From a virus: a DNA stretch of 39,180 nucleotides. The translations under genes were made by a program, and so were the position numbers. Location of the stretch: positions 1 to 39,180 of IMG/VR virus record IMGVR_UViG_3300042891_000149; one strand, given 5' to 3'. Every line of letters begins with the position of its first letter. Within the stretch, counting starts at the first letter, position 1. Below are positions 30,929-38,801 of this stretch, one piece after another. Under the pieces are notes generated by a model. It saw only the letters and a list, made by a program, of their open reading frames with translations. It made no database searches and was not told the origin of the DNA.

Positions 30929-31303
30929 ATGGCCTACATCTATGACCTAACTGACACTTGGAACAATGGCGGGACTTCGTTCAACGGCATCAAGATTAAT
31001 GTCACAGATACCGCAAGTGCGGCTGGGTCGAAATTACTTGATTTGCAGATCAATGCTAATTCTAAGTTGAGCATCAGTAAAACAGGCAAACTAACTTCTT
31101 CTGATGTCATAGAAAGCACTACTGGTGGCTTCAAATTTCCAGACGGTACAACCCAGACCGCAGCAAGCCCTAGAACTTTGGCTGACTTGGATGATGTAGA
31201 TTTATCAAATCTTGTTGATGGTAATGTTTTGTGTTACACAGCGTCAGTCAATAAGTGGCAAAATCAGGCGCGTGAAAATCTTGTTGACGGAGGAAACTTC
31301 TAA
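30929..31303 (+). CDS. Small tail fibre-like protein (124 aa)
   Basis: AGGAAG lies about 5 bases upstream. The protein contains SKLSISKTGKLTSSD and TGGFKFPDGTTQTAA, a FPDGT(V/T)Q motif often found in phage fibre proteins before a receptor or trimerisation region. It ends in ENLVDGGNF, similar to the DGGTF end of the next gene. It overlaps the next gene by one base. It is probably a structural fibre component. Confidence 0.7.
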   Translation: MAYIYDLTDTWNNGGTSFNGIKINVTDTASAAGSKLLDLQINANSKLSISKTGKLTSSDVIESTTGGFKFPDGTTQTAASPRTLADLDDVDLSNLVDGNVLCYTASVNKWQNQARENLVDGGNF

Positions 31304-32661
31304 TGGCTAATACACTGAGAATCAAACGTAGGGCAAGTGGCGGTGCTGGAGCGCCAGCCAGCCTACAGAATGCTGAATTAGCCTTTAACGAAGTTGATAA
31401 CGTACTTTACTACGGTAAGGGAACTGGCGGCGCTGGCGGATCAGCGACAACTGTTGAAGCTATTGCTGGTAGTGGCGCTTATGTTGCTCTTGCTGGCGAT
31501 CAAACAATTGCTGGCACTAAAACATTTTCCAGCACTATCAGTGGTTCAATTAACGGCAATGCCAACACCGCGACAACCCTTGCCACTGCACGAAACCTGT
31601 CTCTCACTGGTGATGCAACTGCGACCCTAAGCGGATTTAATGGTTCTGCTAACGTCAGCGCAACTCTTACACTGGCCACCTCTGGCGTAACTGCGTCAAC
31701 TTACGGCACATCAACTGCTGTTGGTCAATTTACGGTAGATGCAAAGGGTCGGATTACCGCAGCTTCGGCAGTCAACATTGCCTTCCCAGTTACCTCAGTA
31801 AACGGCTCAACCGGCGCAGTTACTCTTACAACTAGCAATGTCGCTGAAGGCACAAACCTTTACTACACGGACACTCGCGTCAGGGCTAACCGCCTTGACC
31901 AAATGGCAGTGCCAACGGCAGCAGTAAGCCTTAATAGCCAACGCATCACAAACCTTGCAGAGCCAAGCGCATCGACTGATGCTGCAACTAAGAACTATGT
32001 TGATAGCGTAGCGCAGGGCTTGGATGTCAAGGCATCTGTTGTTGCGGCTACAACTGCGAACATTACGCTCACTGCGCCACAAACCATTGACGGCATTTCT
32101 GTCATTGCTGGTGACCGTGTTTTGGTTAAAAACCAAACAACTGCTTCTGCCAACGGTATTTATGTTGTTGCGGCTGGCGCTTGGACACGATCCGTTGACG
32201 CCGATACTTGGGCTGAATTAATCAGCGCATTTGTGTTTGTTGAGCGCGGCACGATCAACGCAGACACTGGTTATGTTTGCACAGTCGATCCAGGCGGTAC
32301 GCTTAACTCAACTAACGTCACGTTTGCTCAATTCTCTGGCGCTGGCACATATGTTGCTGGCAACGGTCTTGCGCTTACAGGTAACTCGTTCAGCGTTACT
32401 GGCACTTCCAACCGCATTTCGGTTAGTGGCTCAGGCGTTGACATTGCTTCAACCTATGTTGGCCAAACATCAATCACCACGCTTGGAACGATTGGAACCG
32501 GAACGTGGAATGGCTCGACCATTGGCATCGCTTATGGCGGCATTGGTCTGACAACTGCTGTCAATGGCTTGTTGAAGGGCAACGGATCAGCTTATTCGGT
32601 GGCCGTTGCTGGAACTGATTATCTTGATCCAAACAGCACTATTGACGGCGGCACATTCTAA
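31303..32661 (+). CDS. Tail fibre protein 1
   Basis: The 452-aa protein has an N-terminal anchor (MANTLRIKRRASGG, LQNAELAFNEVDNVLYYGKG) shared in outline with the next fibre. Thr/Ser/Gly/Ala-rich beta repeats follow, with fibre phrases such as TDTRVRANRLDQMAVPTAAV and AATKNYVDSVAQGLDVKASV, which occur in many phage fibres. It ends in DPNSTIDGGTF. It should be a trimeric fibre that helps in host binding. The codons are repetitive but the frame is intact. Confidence 0.8.
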   Translation: MANTLRIKRRASGGAGAPASLQNAELAFNEVDNVLYYGKGTGGAGGSATTVEAIAGSGAYVALAGDQTIAGTKTFSSTISGSINGNANTATTLATARNLSLTGDATATLSGFNGSANVSATLTLATSGVTASTYGTSTAVGQFTVDAKGRITAASAVNIAFPVTSVNGSTGAVTLTTSNVAEGTNLYYTDTRVRANRLDQMAVPTAAVSLNSQRITNLAEPSASTDAATKNYVDSVAQGLDVKASVVAATTANITLTAPQTIDGISVIAGDRVLVKNQTTASANGIYVVAAGAWTRSVDADTWAELISAFVFVERGTINADTGYVCTVDPGGTLNSTNVTFAQFSGAGTYVAGNGLALTGNSFSVTGTSNRISVSGSGVDIASTYVGQTSITTLGTIGTGTWNGSTIGIAYGGIGLTTAVNGLLKGNGSAYSVAVAGTDYLDPNSTIDGGTF

Positions 32662-32701
32662 AAAATACCACCCTGCTATATAGCGAATAAAGGGAAGCCA
32701 C

Positions 32702-35700
32702 ATGGCAAATAAATTAAAGATTAAAAGGTCGGCAGTATCGGGCAGGGTTCCTTTGTCCACCGATCTTGAGCTTGGCGAACTTGCGATTAACACGTTCGAC
32801 GGCAAGCTCTACACCAAGAAAGACAATGGCACGGCGTCCGTTATTGAGATCGGCGCTGGTGGTGGTGGATCAGGGACGGTAACGTCTGTAGCTGCGTCTG
32901 GCGGCACTACTGGTCTGACGTTCACCGGATCACCAATCACTACAACCGGCACTTTGACGCTTGGCGGCACTCTGGCTGTAGCTAATGGTGGCACGGGTGC
33001 GACCACCGCAACTACGGCCCGTTCGAACCTTGGTGCTGCCGCATCTGGCGCTAATGCTGACATTACATCAATGACAGCCATTACAGGCGGAATCTCATCG
33101 CCTGACTTTGTGCAGTTTGATACCACGGCGACTGTCACCCCTGCCGCTGGACGCCTATATTTCAACGACGGTGAAGGTGGTCTGTCCTACATGCTCAAGG
33201 GCGGCAATGTCGTTCAAGAGGTAGGGCAATCACAACAAGTGCTGGTTTATAACGGCACAGGCGCGACTTTGAATAAAGGCCAAGTGGTTTACAGCAATGG
33301 CGCACAGGGCCAACGCCCTACGGTTGCGCTTGCATTGGCCACAAGTGACGCGACATCTGCACGGACGCTTGGCATTGTCGCTGAGAGCATTGCTAATGGC
33401 GCAGAGGGCTGGGTAACTAGCCTTGGCATTATTGAAAACATCAATACATCCGCATTTACTGCTGGCGCACAGCTTTACCTATCAGGATCGACTGCTGGTG
33501 GTTTGACCGCAACTAAGCCTGTTGCTCCGATCCACATGGTCTATGTTGCGCGTTGTATCAAAAGCAATGCTTCATCTGGCCGTCTGTTCGTTACTGTTCA
33601 AAACGGCTATGAGCTTGACGAGCTTCACGATGTGTCTGCGGTTTCGCCAACTAACGGCCAAACTATCGTTTATAACAGCACGACAAGCCTTTGGGAAAAG
33701 AACACTGTATCGCTGACGGCTGGCGTTAATGGAACGCTGCCGATTGCTAATGGCGGCACAGGGTCAACCACTGCGGCTAACGCCCTGACTGCACTTGGCG
33801 CTTATCCAGCCACAAATCCTAATGGCTATACATCCAACACTGGAACAGTCACTGGCGTTACAGGAACAGCGCCTATTGTTAGTTCTGGCGGAACTGCTCC
33901 AGCTATCTCCATAAGCGCGGCTACTACCAGTGCGGCTGGCAGCATGTCTTCTGCTGACAAAACCAAACTTGATGGCATTGCAGCGAGTGCGAACAATTAC
34001 GTTTTGCCAAAAGCTACTGCTACAGCTTTGGGCGGAGTTGAGGTGTTTGATGCGACAGTGCAGACTGTAGCTGCGAATGCTGTGACCAGCACGGCGTCAC
34101 GGACCTATGGCGTTCAATTAAATGCTGCCGACCAAATGGTCGTGAACGTGCCTTGGACTGATGCAAACTCTGGCGGCACAGTCACATCTGTTGCGGGTAC
34201 AGGAACCGTGTCTGGCTTGACACTATCTGGAACTGTAACGTCATCCGGATCGCTGACGCTTGGTGGTACATTGGCGGTAACAGCATCCAACTTTGCCTCT
34301 CAGACTGCCAACACTATTCTTGCTGCACCAAACGGCACGGCTGGTGTTCCTACATTCCGTGCGATTGTGGCGGCAGATATTCCGACTCTAAACCAGAATA
34401 CCACTGGCAACGCTGCGAACGTCACTGGAACTGTCGCTATAGCAAATGGCGGCACAGGATCGACGACTGCGGGTGCTGCCCGTACAGCCCTTGGCGCGAC
34501 CACCATCGGCGCAAATGTTTTCACGCTAACTAATCCAAGCGCAGTCACGTTCCCACGTTTTAACGCTGACAATACTGTGTCCGCTTTGGATGCAGCAACG
34601 TTCCGTTCAGCTATCGGTGCTGGAACTAGCTCTACTACAGGCACAGTCACATCGGTTAGCGGTACTGGCACTGTTAGCGGCCTCACACTCACAGGCAGCG
34701 TCACAACCTCTGGTTCACTGACCCTTGGCGGCACATTGTCGCTGACATCTGGTAACGTCACCACTGCGCTTGGCTACACGCCTTATAATGCGACCAACCC
34801 TAATGGCTATACAAGCAACGCAGGAACAGTAACTTCAGTTGCAACAGGCACTGGCTTAACTGGTGGTCCTATTACATCAAGCGGCACTATTGCACTGGCA
34901 AACACCGCTGTCACTGCTGGAAGCTATACCAACGCAAGTATCACAGTAGACGAGCAAGGTCGTCTTACTGCGGCATCAAGCGGGAATGGCGGCAGTGTAT
35001 CCTACCCGCAGAACATTCAGAGCGGTAACTACACGCTCGTTTTGGCTGATGCGGGCAAGCACATCTATTCAGCCAACACTGGCGCACAGACCCTTACAAT
35101 CCCAACGAATGCGTCGGTGGCGTTTCCTGTCGGCTCGTTGATTACGATTGTGAACATGGGTTCCAATAAAATCTTATTATCAGCTTCTGGTGTGTCGGTT
35201 ATTCCTAACGGCAGTATCACTGCCTTACCATCGGCGCAGATACCATCTGGAACATCGGTTCAGTTATTAAAGACGGCTACTAATACTTGGAAGGCAACCT
35301 TTGGCACTGTTGCTGCCAATACAGTAACCGCAAGCTACCTCGTCATTGCTGGCGGGGCTAGTGGTGGTCGGAGTAACGGTGGCGGTGGTGGTGCTGGCGG
35401 ATACCTTGAAAGCACGACAACACTAAGCTCAGGAACTACTTACACCATAACCGTCGGCGCTGGAGGCGCGGCTGTTTCGACCGCAACTCTAAGGGGTAAC
35501 GACGGCAACAGTTCCTCGCTGTCTGGCACTGGGGTAAGCGTAACAACAACTGGCGGTGGTGGTGGCGGCTCACAAGGCGGGACTGCGGCAGGACGCAACG
35601 GTGGTTCTGGCGGTGGTGGTGCTTACCCAAGCGGCGCGGGTGGAACAGCAACATCCGGTCAGGGTTTTGATGGCGGCTTAGGCGCGACTGCAAGCGGCAA

Positions 35701-36106
35701 TGGCGGCGGTGGCGGCGGTGCGAACGGTGTAGGTAGGACTGCGGATGCGGCAAGCCTCCCATGTTGGGGTGGTGGCGGCAAATCTTCTTCAATTACAGGA
35801 ACGTCAGTCGGACGCGGCGGGGGCGGCGGCGGTGGCGGTCTTGACAGGTCCGGCGCTGGCACAAGTGGTGGTGGCAACGGGGCATATACTACTAACGCAG
35901 AAGCAGGAACAGCCAACACTGGCGGCGGTGGCGGTGGAGGGAGCAGTGGCCTTGGCACAAGTAGCGGCGCTGGCGGCTCTGGTGTTGTCATCCTTTCAAT
36001 CCCGACTGCCGAATATTCTGGTGTAACAACTGGTTCTCCAACGGTTACGACAAGCGGCTCTAACACAATTCTGCAATTCAATTCATCGGGAAGCTACACA
36101 GCATGA
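32702..36106 (+). CDS. Tail fibre protein 2 with C-terminal glycine-rich adhesin domain
   Basis: The 1134-aa protein starts with an anchor resembling that of fibre 1 (MANKLKIKRSAVSG, LELGELAINTFDGKLYTKKD). It then has several similar modules of the type GTVTSV...TGLTF...GTLTLGGTLAV...NGGTG, at about residues 58-115, 345-395, 495-590 and 640-740. Residues about 880-1085 are very rich in glycine runs, and the end is SGVVILSIP...SGSYTA. Poly-glycine adhesin domains of this type bind receptors in several phages. The GGC/GGT runs could slip during replication, giving host-range variants. Confidence 0.85.
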   Translation: MANKLKIKRSAVSGRVPLSTDLELGELAINTFDGKLYTKKDNGTASVIEIGAGGGGSGTVTSVAASGGTTGLTFTGSPITTTGTLTLGGTLAVANGGTGATTATTARSNLGAAASGANADITSMTAITGGISSPDFVQFDTTATVTPAAGRLYFNDGEGGLSYMLKGGNVVQEVGQSQQVLVYNGTGATLNKGQVVYSNGAQGQRPTVALALATSDATSARTLGIVAESIANGAEGWVTSLGIIENINTSAFTAGAQLYLSGSTAGGLTATKPVAPIHMVYVARCIKSNASSGRLFVTVQNGYELDELHDVSAVSPTNGQTIVYNSTTSLWEKNTVSLTAGVNGTLPIANGGTGSTTAANALTALGAYPATNPNGYTSNTGTVTGVTGTAPIVSSGGTAPAISISAATTSAAGSMSSADKTKLDGIAASANNYVLPKATATALGGVEVFDATVQTVAANAVTSTASRTYGVQLNAADQMVVNVPWTDANSGGTVTSVAGTGTVSGLTLSGTVTSSGSLTLGGTLAVTASNFASQTANTILAAPNGTAGVPTFRAIVAADIPTLNQNTTGNAANVTGTVAIANGGTGSTTAGAARTALGATTIGANVFTLTNPSAVTFPRFNADNTVSALDAATFRSAIGAGTSSTTGTVTSVSGTGTVSGLTLTGSVTTSGSLTLGGTLSLTSGNVTTALGYTPYNATNPNGYTSNAGTVTSVATGTGLTGGPITSSGTIALANTAVTAGSYTNASITVDEQGRLTAASSGNGGSVSYPQNIQSGNYTLVLADAGKHIYSANTGAQTLTIPTNASVAFPVGSLITIVNMGSNKILLSASGVSVIPNGSITALPSAQIPSGTSVQLLKTATNTWKATFGTVAANTVTASYLVIAGGASGGRSNGGGGGAGGYLESTTTLSSGTTYTITVGAGGAAVSTATLRGNDGNSSSLSGTGVSVTTTGGGGGGSQGGTAAGRNGGSGGGGAYPSGAGGTATSGQGFDGGLGATASGNGGGGGGANGVGRTADAASLPCWGGGGKSSSITGTSVGRGGGGGGGGLDRSGAGTSGGGNGAYTTNAEAGTANTGGGGGGGSSGLGTSSGAGGSGVVILSIPTAEYSGVTTGSPTVTTSGSNTILQFNSSGSYTA

Positions 36107-36465
36107 GCCATTTTGCAAAAGTAGAAGGCGGCATCGTCACTGAAGTTCTTGTCATTGAGCAGGACGTTATCGATACAGGTTTGTTCGGTGATCCTGCACT
36201 ATTTATGCGGACATCATACAACACATACGGCGGTCAGCATCCAGAAGGCCGTCCGCTGCGCATGAATTACGCTGGCGTCGGTTACACTTATGACGCGGAT
36301 CGTGATGCGTTTATCCCACCACAGCCTTTTGCCTCATGGACGCTGAACGAAGATACTTGCCTATGGGAAGCGCCTACGCCTTACCCAAATGACGGCAAGC
36401 CATACACTTGGGACGAAGCAACGCTGGCTTGGGTAGAAATAACACTACCCAGCGAAGTCAAATAG
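36103..36465 (+). CDS. Conserved phage protein after the fibre gene (120 aa)
   Basis: The start is coupled to the fibre by ATGA. The protein reads SHFAKVEGGIVTEVLVIEQDV, GVGYTYDADRDAFIPPQPF, SWTLNEDTCLWEAPTPYPND, then YTWDEATLAWVE. This is a widespread phage protein in aquatic phage genomes, found near fibre genes and rich in Trp, Tyr and Pro. It may cap or assemble the fibre; the biochemical role is not known. Confidence 0.75.
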   Translation: MSHFAKVEGGIVTEVLVIEQDVIDTGLFGDPALFMRTSYNTYGGQHPEGRPLRMNYAGVGYTYDADRDAFIPPQPFASWTLNEDTCLWEAPTPYPNDGKPYTWDEATLAWVEITLPSEVK

Positions 36466-36480
36466 TGTTAAATAATTTTT
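36440..36480 (+). terminator. Weak terminator candidate
   Basis: TAACACTA (36440-36447) pairs with TAGTGTTA (36463-36470) around a 15-base loop, followed by AATAATTTTT. The AT-rich stem makes it weak. It lies at the end of the fibre operon, before the lysis genes. Confidence 0.4.
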
Positions 36481-36508
36481 CAAACATACCTCTATCTTGG
36501 GGCATACA

Positions 36509-36709
36509 ATGAGCGTTCATTCAATACTTAATCACTTGGGGGACAACGTGAAGCATATCGCTGATGGTTTAGCCGTAGCGGCTGCTTTTGGTACTTTGGT
36601 GCAGTTTCTGCCACCATTGGCATCCCTTTTGACGATAGTTTGGATGTCGCTTAGAATTTATGATTGGTTGGAAGCAAGGTTCTCAGGGGGGCACTTGCCA
36701 AGAGATTAG
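36509..36709 (+). CDS. Holin-like membrane protein (66 aa)
   Basis: The protein has a short polar N-terminus (LNHLGDNVKHIADG), a hydrophobic stretch of about 30 residues that can form one long or two short TM helices (LAVAAAFGTLVQFLPPLASL, LTIVWMSLRIYDWLEARF), and a charged C-terminus. The H-I-x-D-G-x-A-V-A and L-T-I-V-W-x-x-x-R-I pattern matches a group of small phage holins. It starts the lysis region. The ATG has TTGGGG about 8 bases upstream; a start at 36497 would use a TTG. Confidence 0.7.
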   Translation: MSVHSILNHLGDNVKHIADGLAVAAAFGTLVQFLPPLASLLTIVWMSLRIYDWLEARFSGGHLPRD

Positions 36710-36717
36710 GGTGTTTA

Positions 36718-37893
36718 ATGACTCCATTAAAAATAGACGAGAACCTGTACCAATATTGTACGCCTCGTCAGAGGGAAACCCTTGAAGCCATAGATCGTCT
36801 TGGCAGTGCTAGGGCGGCGTCCGTTGAATTGGGCATGAACATTGGCGGCGCAAGCGAGACTTATCTTGCCGTCAAGAAAAAGGCTGCGAAAAAGGGATAT
36901 GCCCCAGAGCATGACTTCACTCGGCCCGTCCCTGATGGGTATGTCGCCAAGGGCGTCAGCACCTACTACAATGCAGAAGGCAAGCCAGCCGGACAATGGG
37001 TAAAGGCGTCACTAAGCCATCAGGCTCTGGTAGACGCCATGCGAGAGGCTATAGACGGCTTCAAGGACGAGATACTGCCAGCCAGTGTTATCGCCGCCCC
37101 AGAAGGCTCTGAGGAGCATCTGTGCAACCTTTACACCTTCACCGATTACCACCTTGGCATGTTGGCGTGGCACAAAGAGGGCGGCAGCGATTGGAGTATC
37201 GCCATTGCTGAAAAAACGATTCTGGCTGCGCTGGTACAGATGGTCAATCAAAGCCCAAATGCACACACAGCAGTACTCAATATCCAAGGCGATTTTCTCC
37301 ATACCGACGGCAAGACGCCTGTCACGCCAGCGTCAAAGCACGTTCTAGATGCTGACAGTCGCTTCCCTAAGATACGCCGTTCCGCGATCCGGATCATCCG
37401 CTCACTGGTGGCGATATGCTTGCAACGCCATCAAGAGGTGCGCTTGATTATCGCTGAAGGCAATCATGACGAGGAAAGCGCAGGATGGCTGTCAGACCTG
37501 TTTGCGGTGCATTACGAAGAAGAGCCTCGCGTCACTGTCAACGATAGCGTCCTACCGTTCTATGTGTTTGAATGGGGCGCTACCATGCTTGGCATTCATC
37601 ACGGCCACAAGGTCAAGAACGAGTCCCTCCCGCTGCTGTTTGCGGCACAGTTCCCGCAAGAGTGGGGCCGCACTACCCGGCGCGAGATACATTGCGGACA
37701 TCGCCACCACAGGGACGAAAAAGAATATAATGGCGTAACGGTGGTGCAGCATCCAACACTGGCTGCTAGGGACGCTTACGCTGCGCGTGGAGGATGGATT
37801 GCGGATCGTGCCGCTTGGGCTATAACATACCACAAGAAGTACGGCGCTGTAGGGCGTGTAATGATTACAACTGAAATGCTGGAGATAACATGA
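36718..37893 (+). CDS. Calcineurin-like metallophosphoesterase with N-terminal HTH-like region
   Basis: The 391-aa protein starts at the ATG at 36718, with AGGGTG upstream. The N-terminal 50 residues (TPRQRETLEAIDRLGSARAA, ASVELGMNI) look like a helix-turn-helix. The phosphoesterase core shows the full set of metal motifs: FTDYHLG (near 140), QGDFLH (Asp192), EGNHDE (Asn249, His250, Asp251), HHGHK (His295, His297) and CGHRHH (His328, His330). Such enzymes cut phosphodiester or phosphomonoester bonds and could act on DNA, RNA or nucleotides. It is found in many phages near late genes with unknown exact role. Confidence 0.85.
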   Translation: MTPLKIDENLYQYCTPRQRETLEAIDRLGSARAASVELGMNIGGASETYLAVKKKAAKKGYAPEHDFTRPVPDGYVAKGVSTYYNAEGKPAGQWVKASLSHQALVDAMREAIDGFKDEILPASVIAAPEGSEEHLCNLYTFTDYHLGMLAWHKEGGSDWSIAIAEKTILAALVQMVNQSPNAHTAVLNIQGDFLHTDGKTPVTPASKHVLDADSRFPKIRRSAIRIIRSLVAICLQRHQEVRLIIAEGNHDEESAGWLSDLFAVHYEEEPRVTVNDSVLPFYVFEWGATMLGIHHGHKVKNESLPLLFAAQFPQEWGRTTRREIHCGHRHHRDEKEYNGVTVVQHPTLAARDAYAARGGWIADRAAWAITYHKKYGAVGRVMITTEMLEIT

Positions 37894-38105
37894 CTGACGC
37901 AATAAACCCACCGCACTACCAAGATCACCCATCGGGCGTTGAGTGCATCCAGATCACAGAACATATGAATTTCTGCCTTGGCAATGCCATCAAATATATT
38001 TGGAGGGCAGGGCTTAAAAATAATGCTATAGAGGACTTGAGAAAAGCGCGGTGGTATATTGACCGCGAGATAGCAAGGATAGATCATGAGCAATTTTCCG
38101 ATTAA
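37890..38105 (+). CDS. DUF3310 protein (71 aa)
   Basis: The short protein contains INPPHYQDHPSGVECIQITEHM, FCLGNAIKYIWRAGLKN and IEDLRKARWYIDREI, the full signature of the DUF3310 family, often labelled SaV-like or nucleotide-kinase-like. It is common in phages, usually near replication or nucleotide genes, and its function is not settled. It overlaps the phosphoesterase (ATGA) and the amidase (20 bases). Confidence 0.9.
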   Translation: MTDAINPPHYQDHPSGVECIQITEHMNFCLGNAIKYIWRAGLKNNAIEDLRKARWYIDREIARIDHEQFSD

Positions 38106-38550
38106 GCGCATTGTGGTCCACTGCACCGCAACCCGTGAGGGCCAAGATGTAAGTGCGGCCACAATCAAGGGCTGGCACTTGAAGCAGGGCTGGTCGGATA
38201 TTGGCTATCATTATGTGGTGCGGCTGGATGGTCGGGTCGAGAAAGGTCGCCCAGACACTGCTGTCGGCTCCCATGTCAAAGGCTGGAACAAGGGCAGCAT
38301 TGCCATTGTCTATGTTGGCGGTTTGGACAACGACGGTAAGGCCAAGGACACGCGGACGCCAGCGCAGAAGAAGGCGCTGAAGGAAATCATCACCCGCATG
38401 AGGGCGTTACACAAGAACGCACCAGTTATGGGCCACCGCGATCTGTCGCCTGACAAGGATGGCGATGGCGTGGTCGAGAAGCATGAGTGGCTAAAGGAAT
38501 GCCCCTGCTTCGATATGCCAGCGTGGTTTGCTCAGGGGATGCCAATATGA
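38086..38550 (+). CDS. Endolysin, N-acetylmuramoyl-L-alanine amidase (T7-lysozyme-like)
   Basis: The 154-aa amidase_2 enzyme cuts the bond between N-acetylmuramic acid and L-alanine. Zinc ligands are His12 (VVHCTAT), His117 (MGHRDL) and Cys139 (KECPCFD); the catalytic partners Tyr41 (IGYHY) and Lys137 match Tyr46 and Lys128 of T7 lysozyme. There is no signal peptide, so it needs a holin for export. It is followed by a membrane protein and the spanins, forming a full lysis cassette. T7-type residues that inhibit RNA polymerase cannot be judged here, and the phage has no polymerase of its own. Confidence 0.95.
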   Translation: MSNFPIKRIVVHCTATREGQDVSAATIKGWHLKQGWSDIGYHYVVRLDGRVEKGRPDTAVGSHVKGWNKGSIAIVYVGGLDNDGKAKDTRTPAQKKALKEIITRMRALHKNAPVMGHRDLSPDKDGDGVVEKHEWLKECPCFDMPAWFAQGMPI

Positions 38551-38801
38551 TTAGCTTGCTGTGGACACCAAACGGACGCAGGGCCGCTGCATTTGGAGCC
38601 TTGCTTGGCGGCTGCGTCATTATGACGATCTTCGCGGCTGTTGGCGTGTGGTTAGTGTCGGGAAACGCCGCGTACACCTTCTACCTAGCACTGGCTGCTC
38701 ATGCGCAGATTATGCTTGGCCTGACTGCGTTTACTGCACTGTTTGTGAAAAGAAGCATAAAGGCTGGCAAAGATGGAATTGAGATAACTGATGCTAACTA
38801 A
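38547..38801 (+). CDS. Small membrane protein in lysis cassette, possible second holin (84 aa)
   Basis: The ATG overlaps the amidase stop (ATGA). Two hydrophobic helices are visible, at about residues 13-37 (AAAFGALLGGCVIMTIFAAV) and 43-66 (AYTFYLALAAHAQIMLGLTA), with a short charged C-terminus. Position between amidase and spanin and the two TM helices fit a holin or antiholin. A holin-like protein is also present at 36509, so the roles may be split. Confidence 0.72.
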   Translation: MISLLWTPNGRRAAAFGALLGGCVIMTIFAAVGVWLVSGNAAYTFYLALAAHAQIMLGLTAFTALFVKRSIKAGKDGIEITDAN

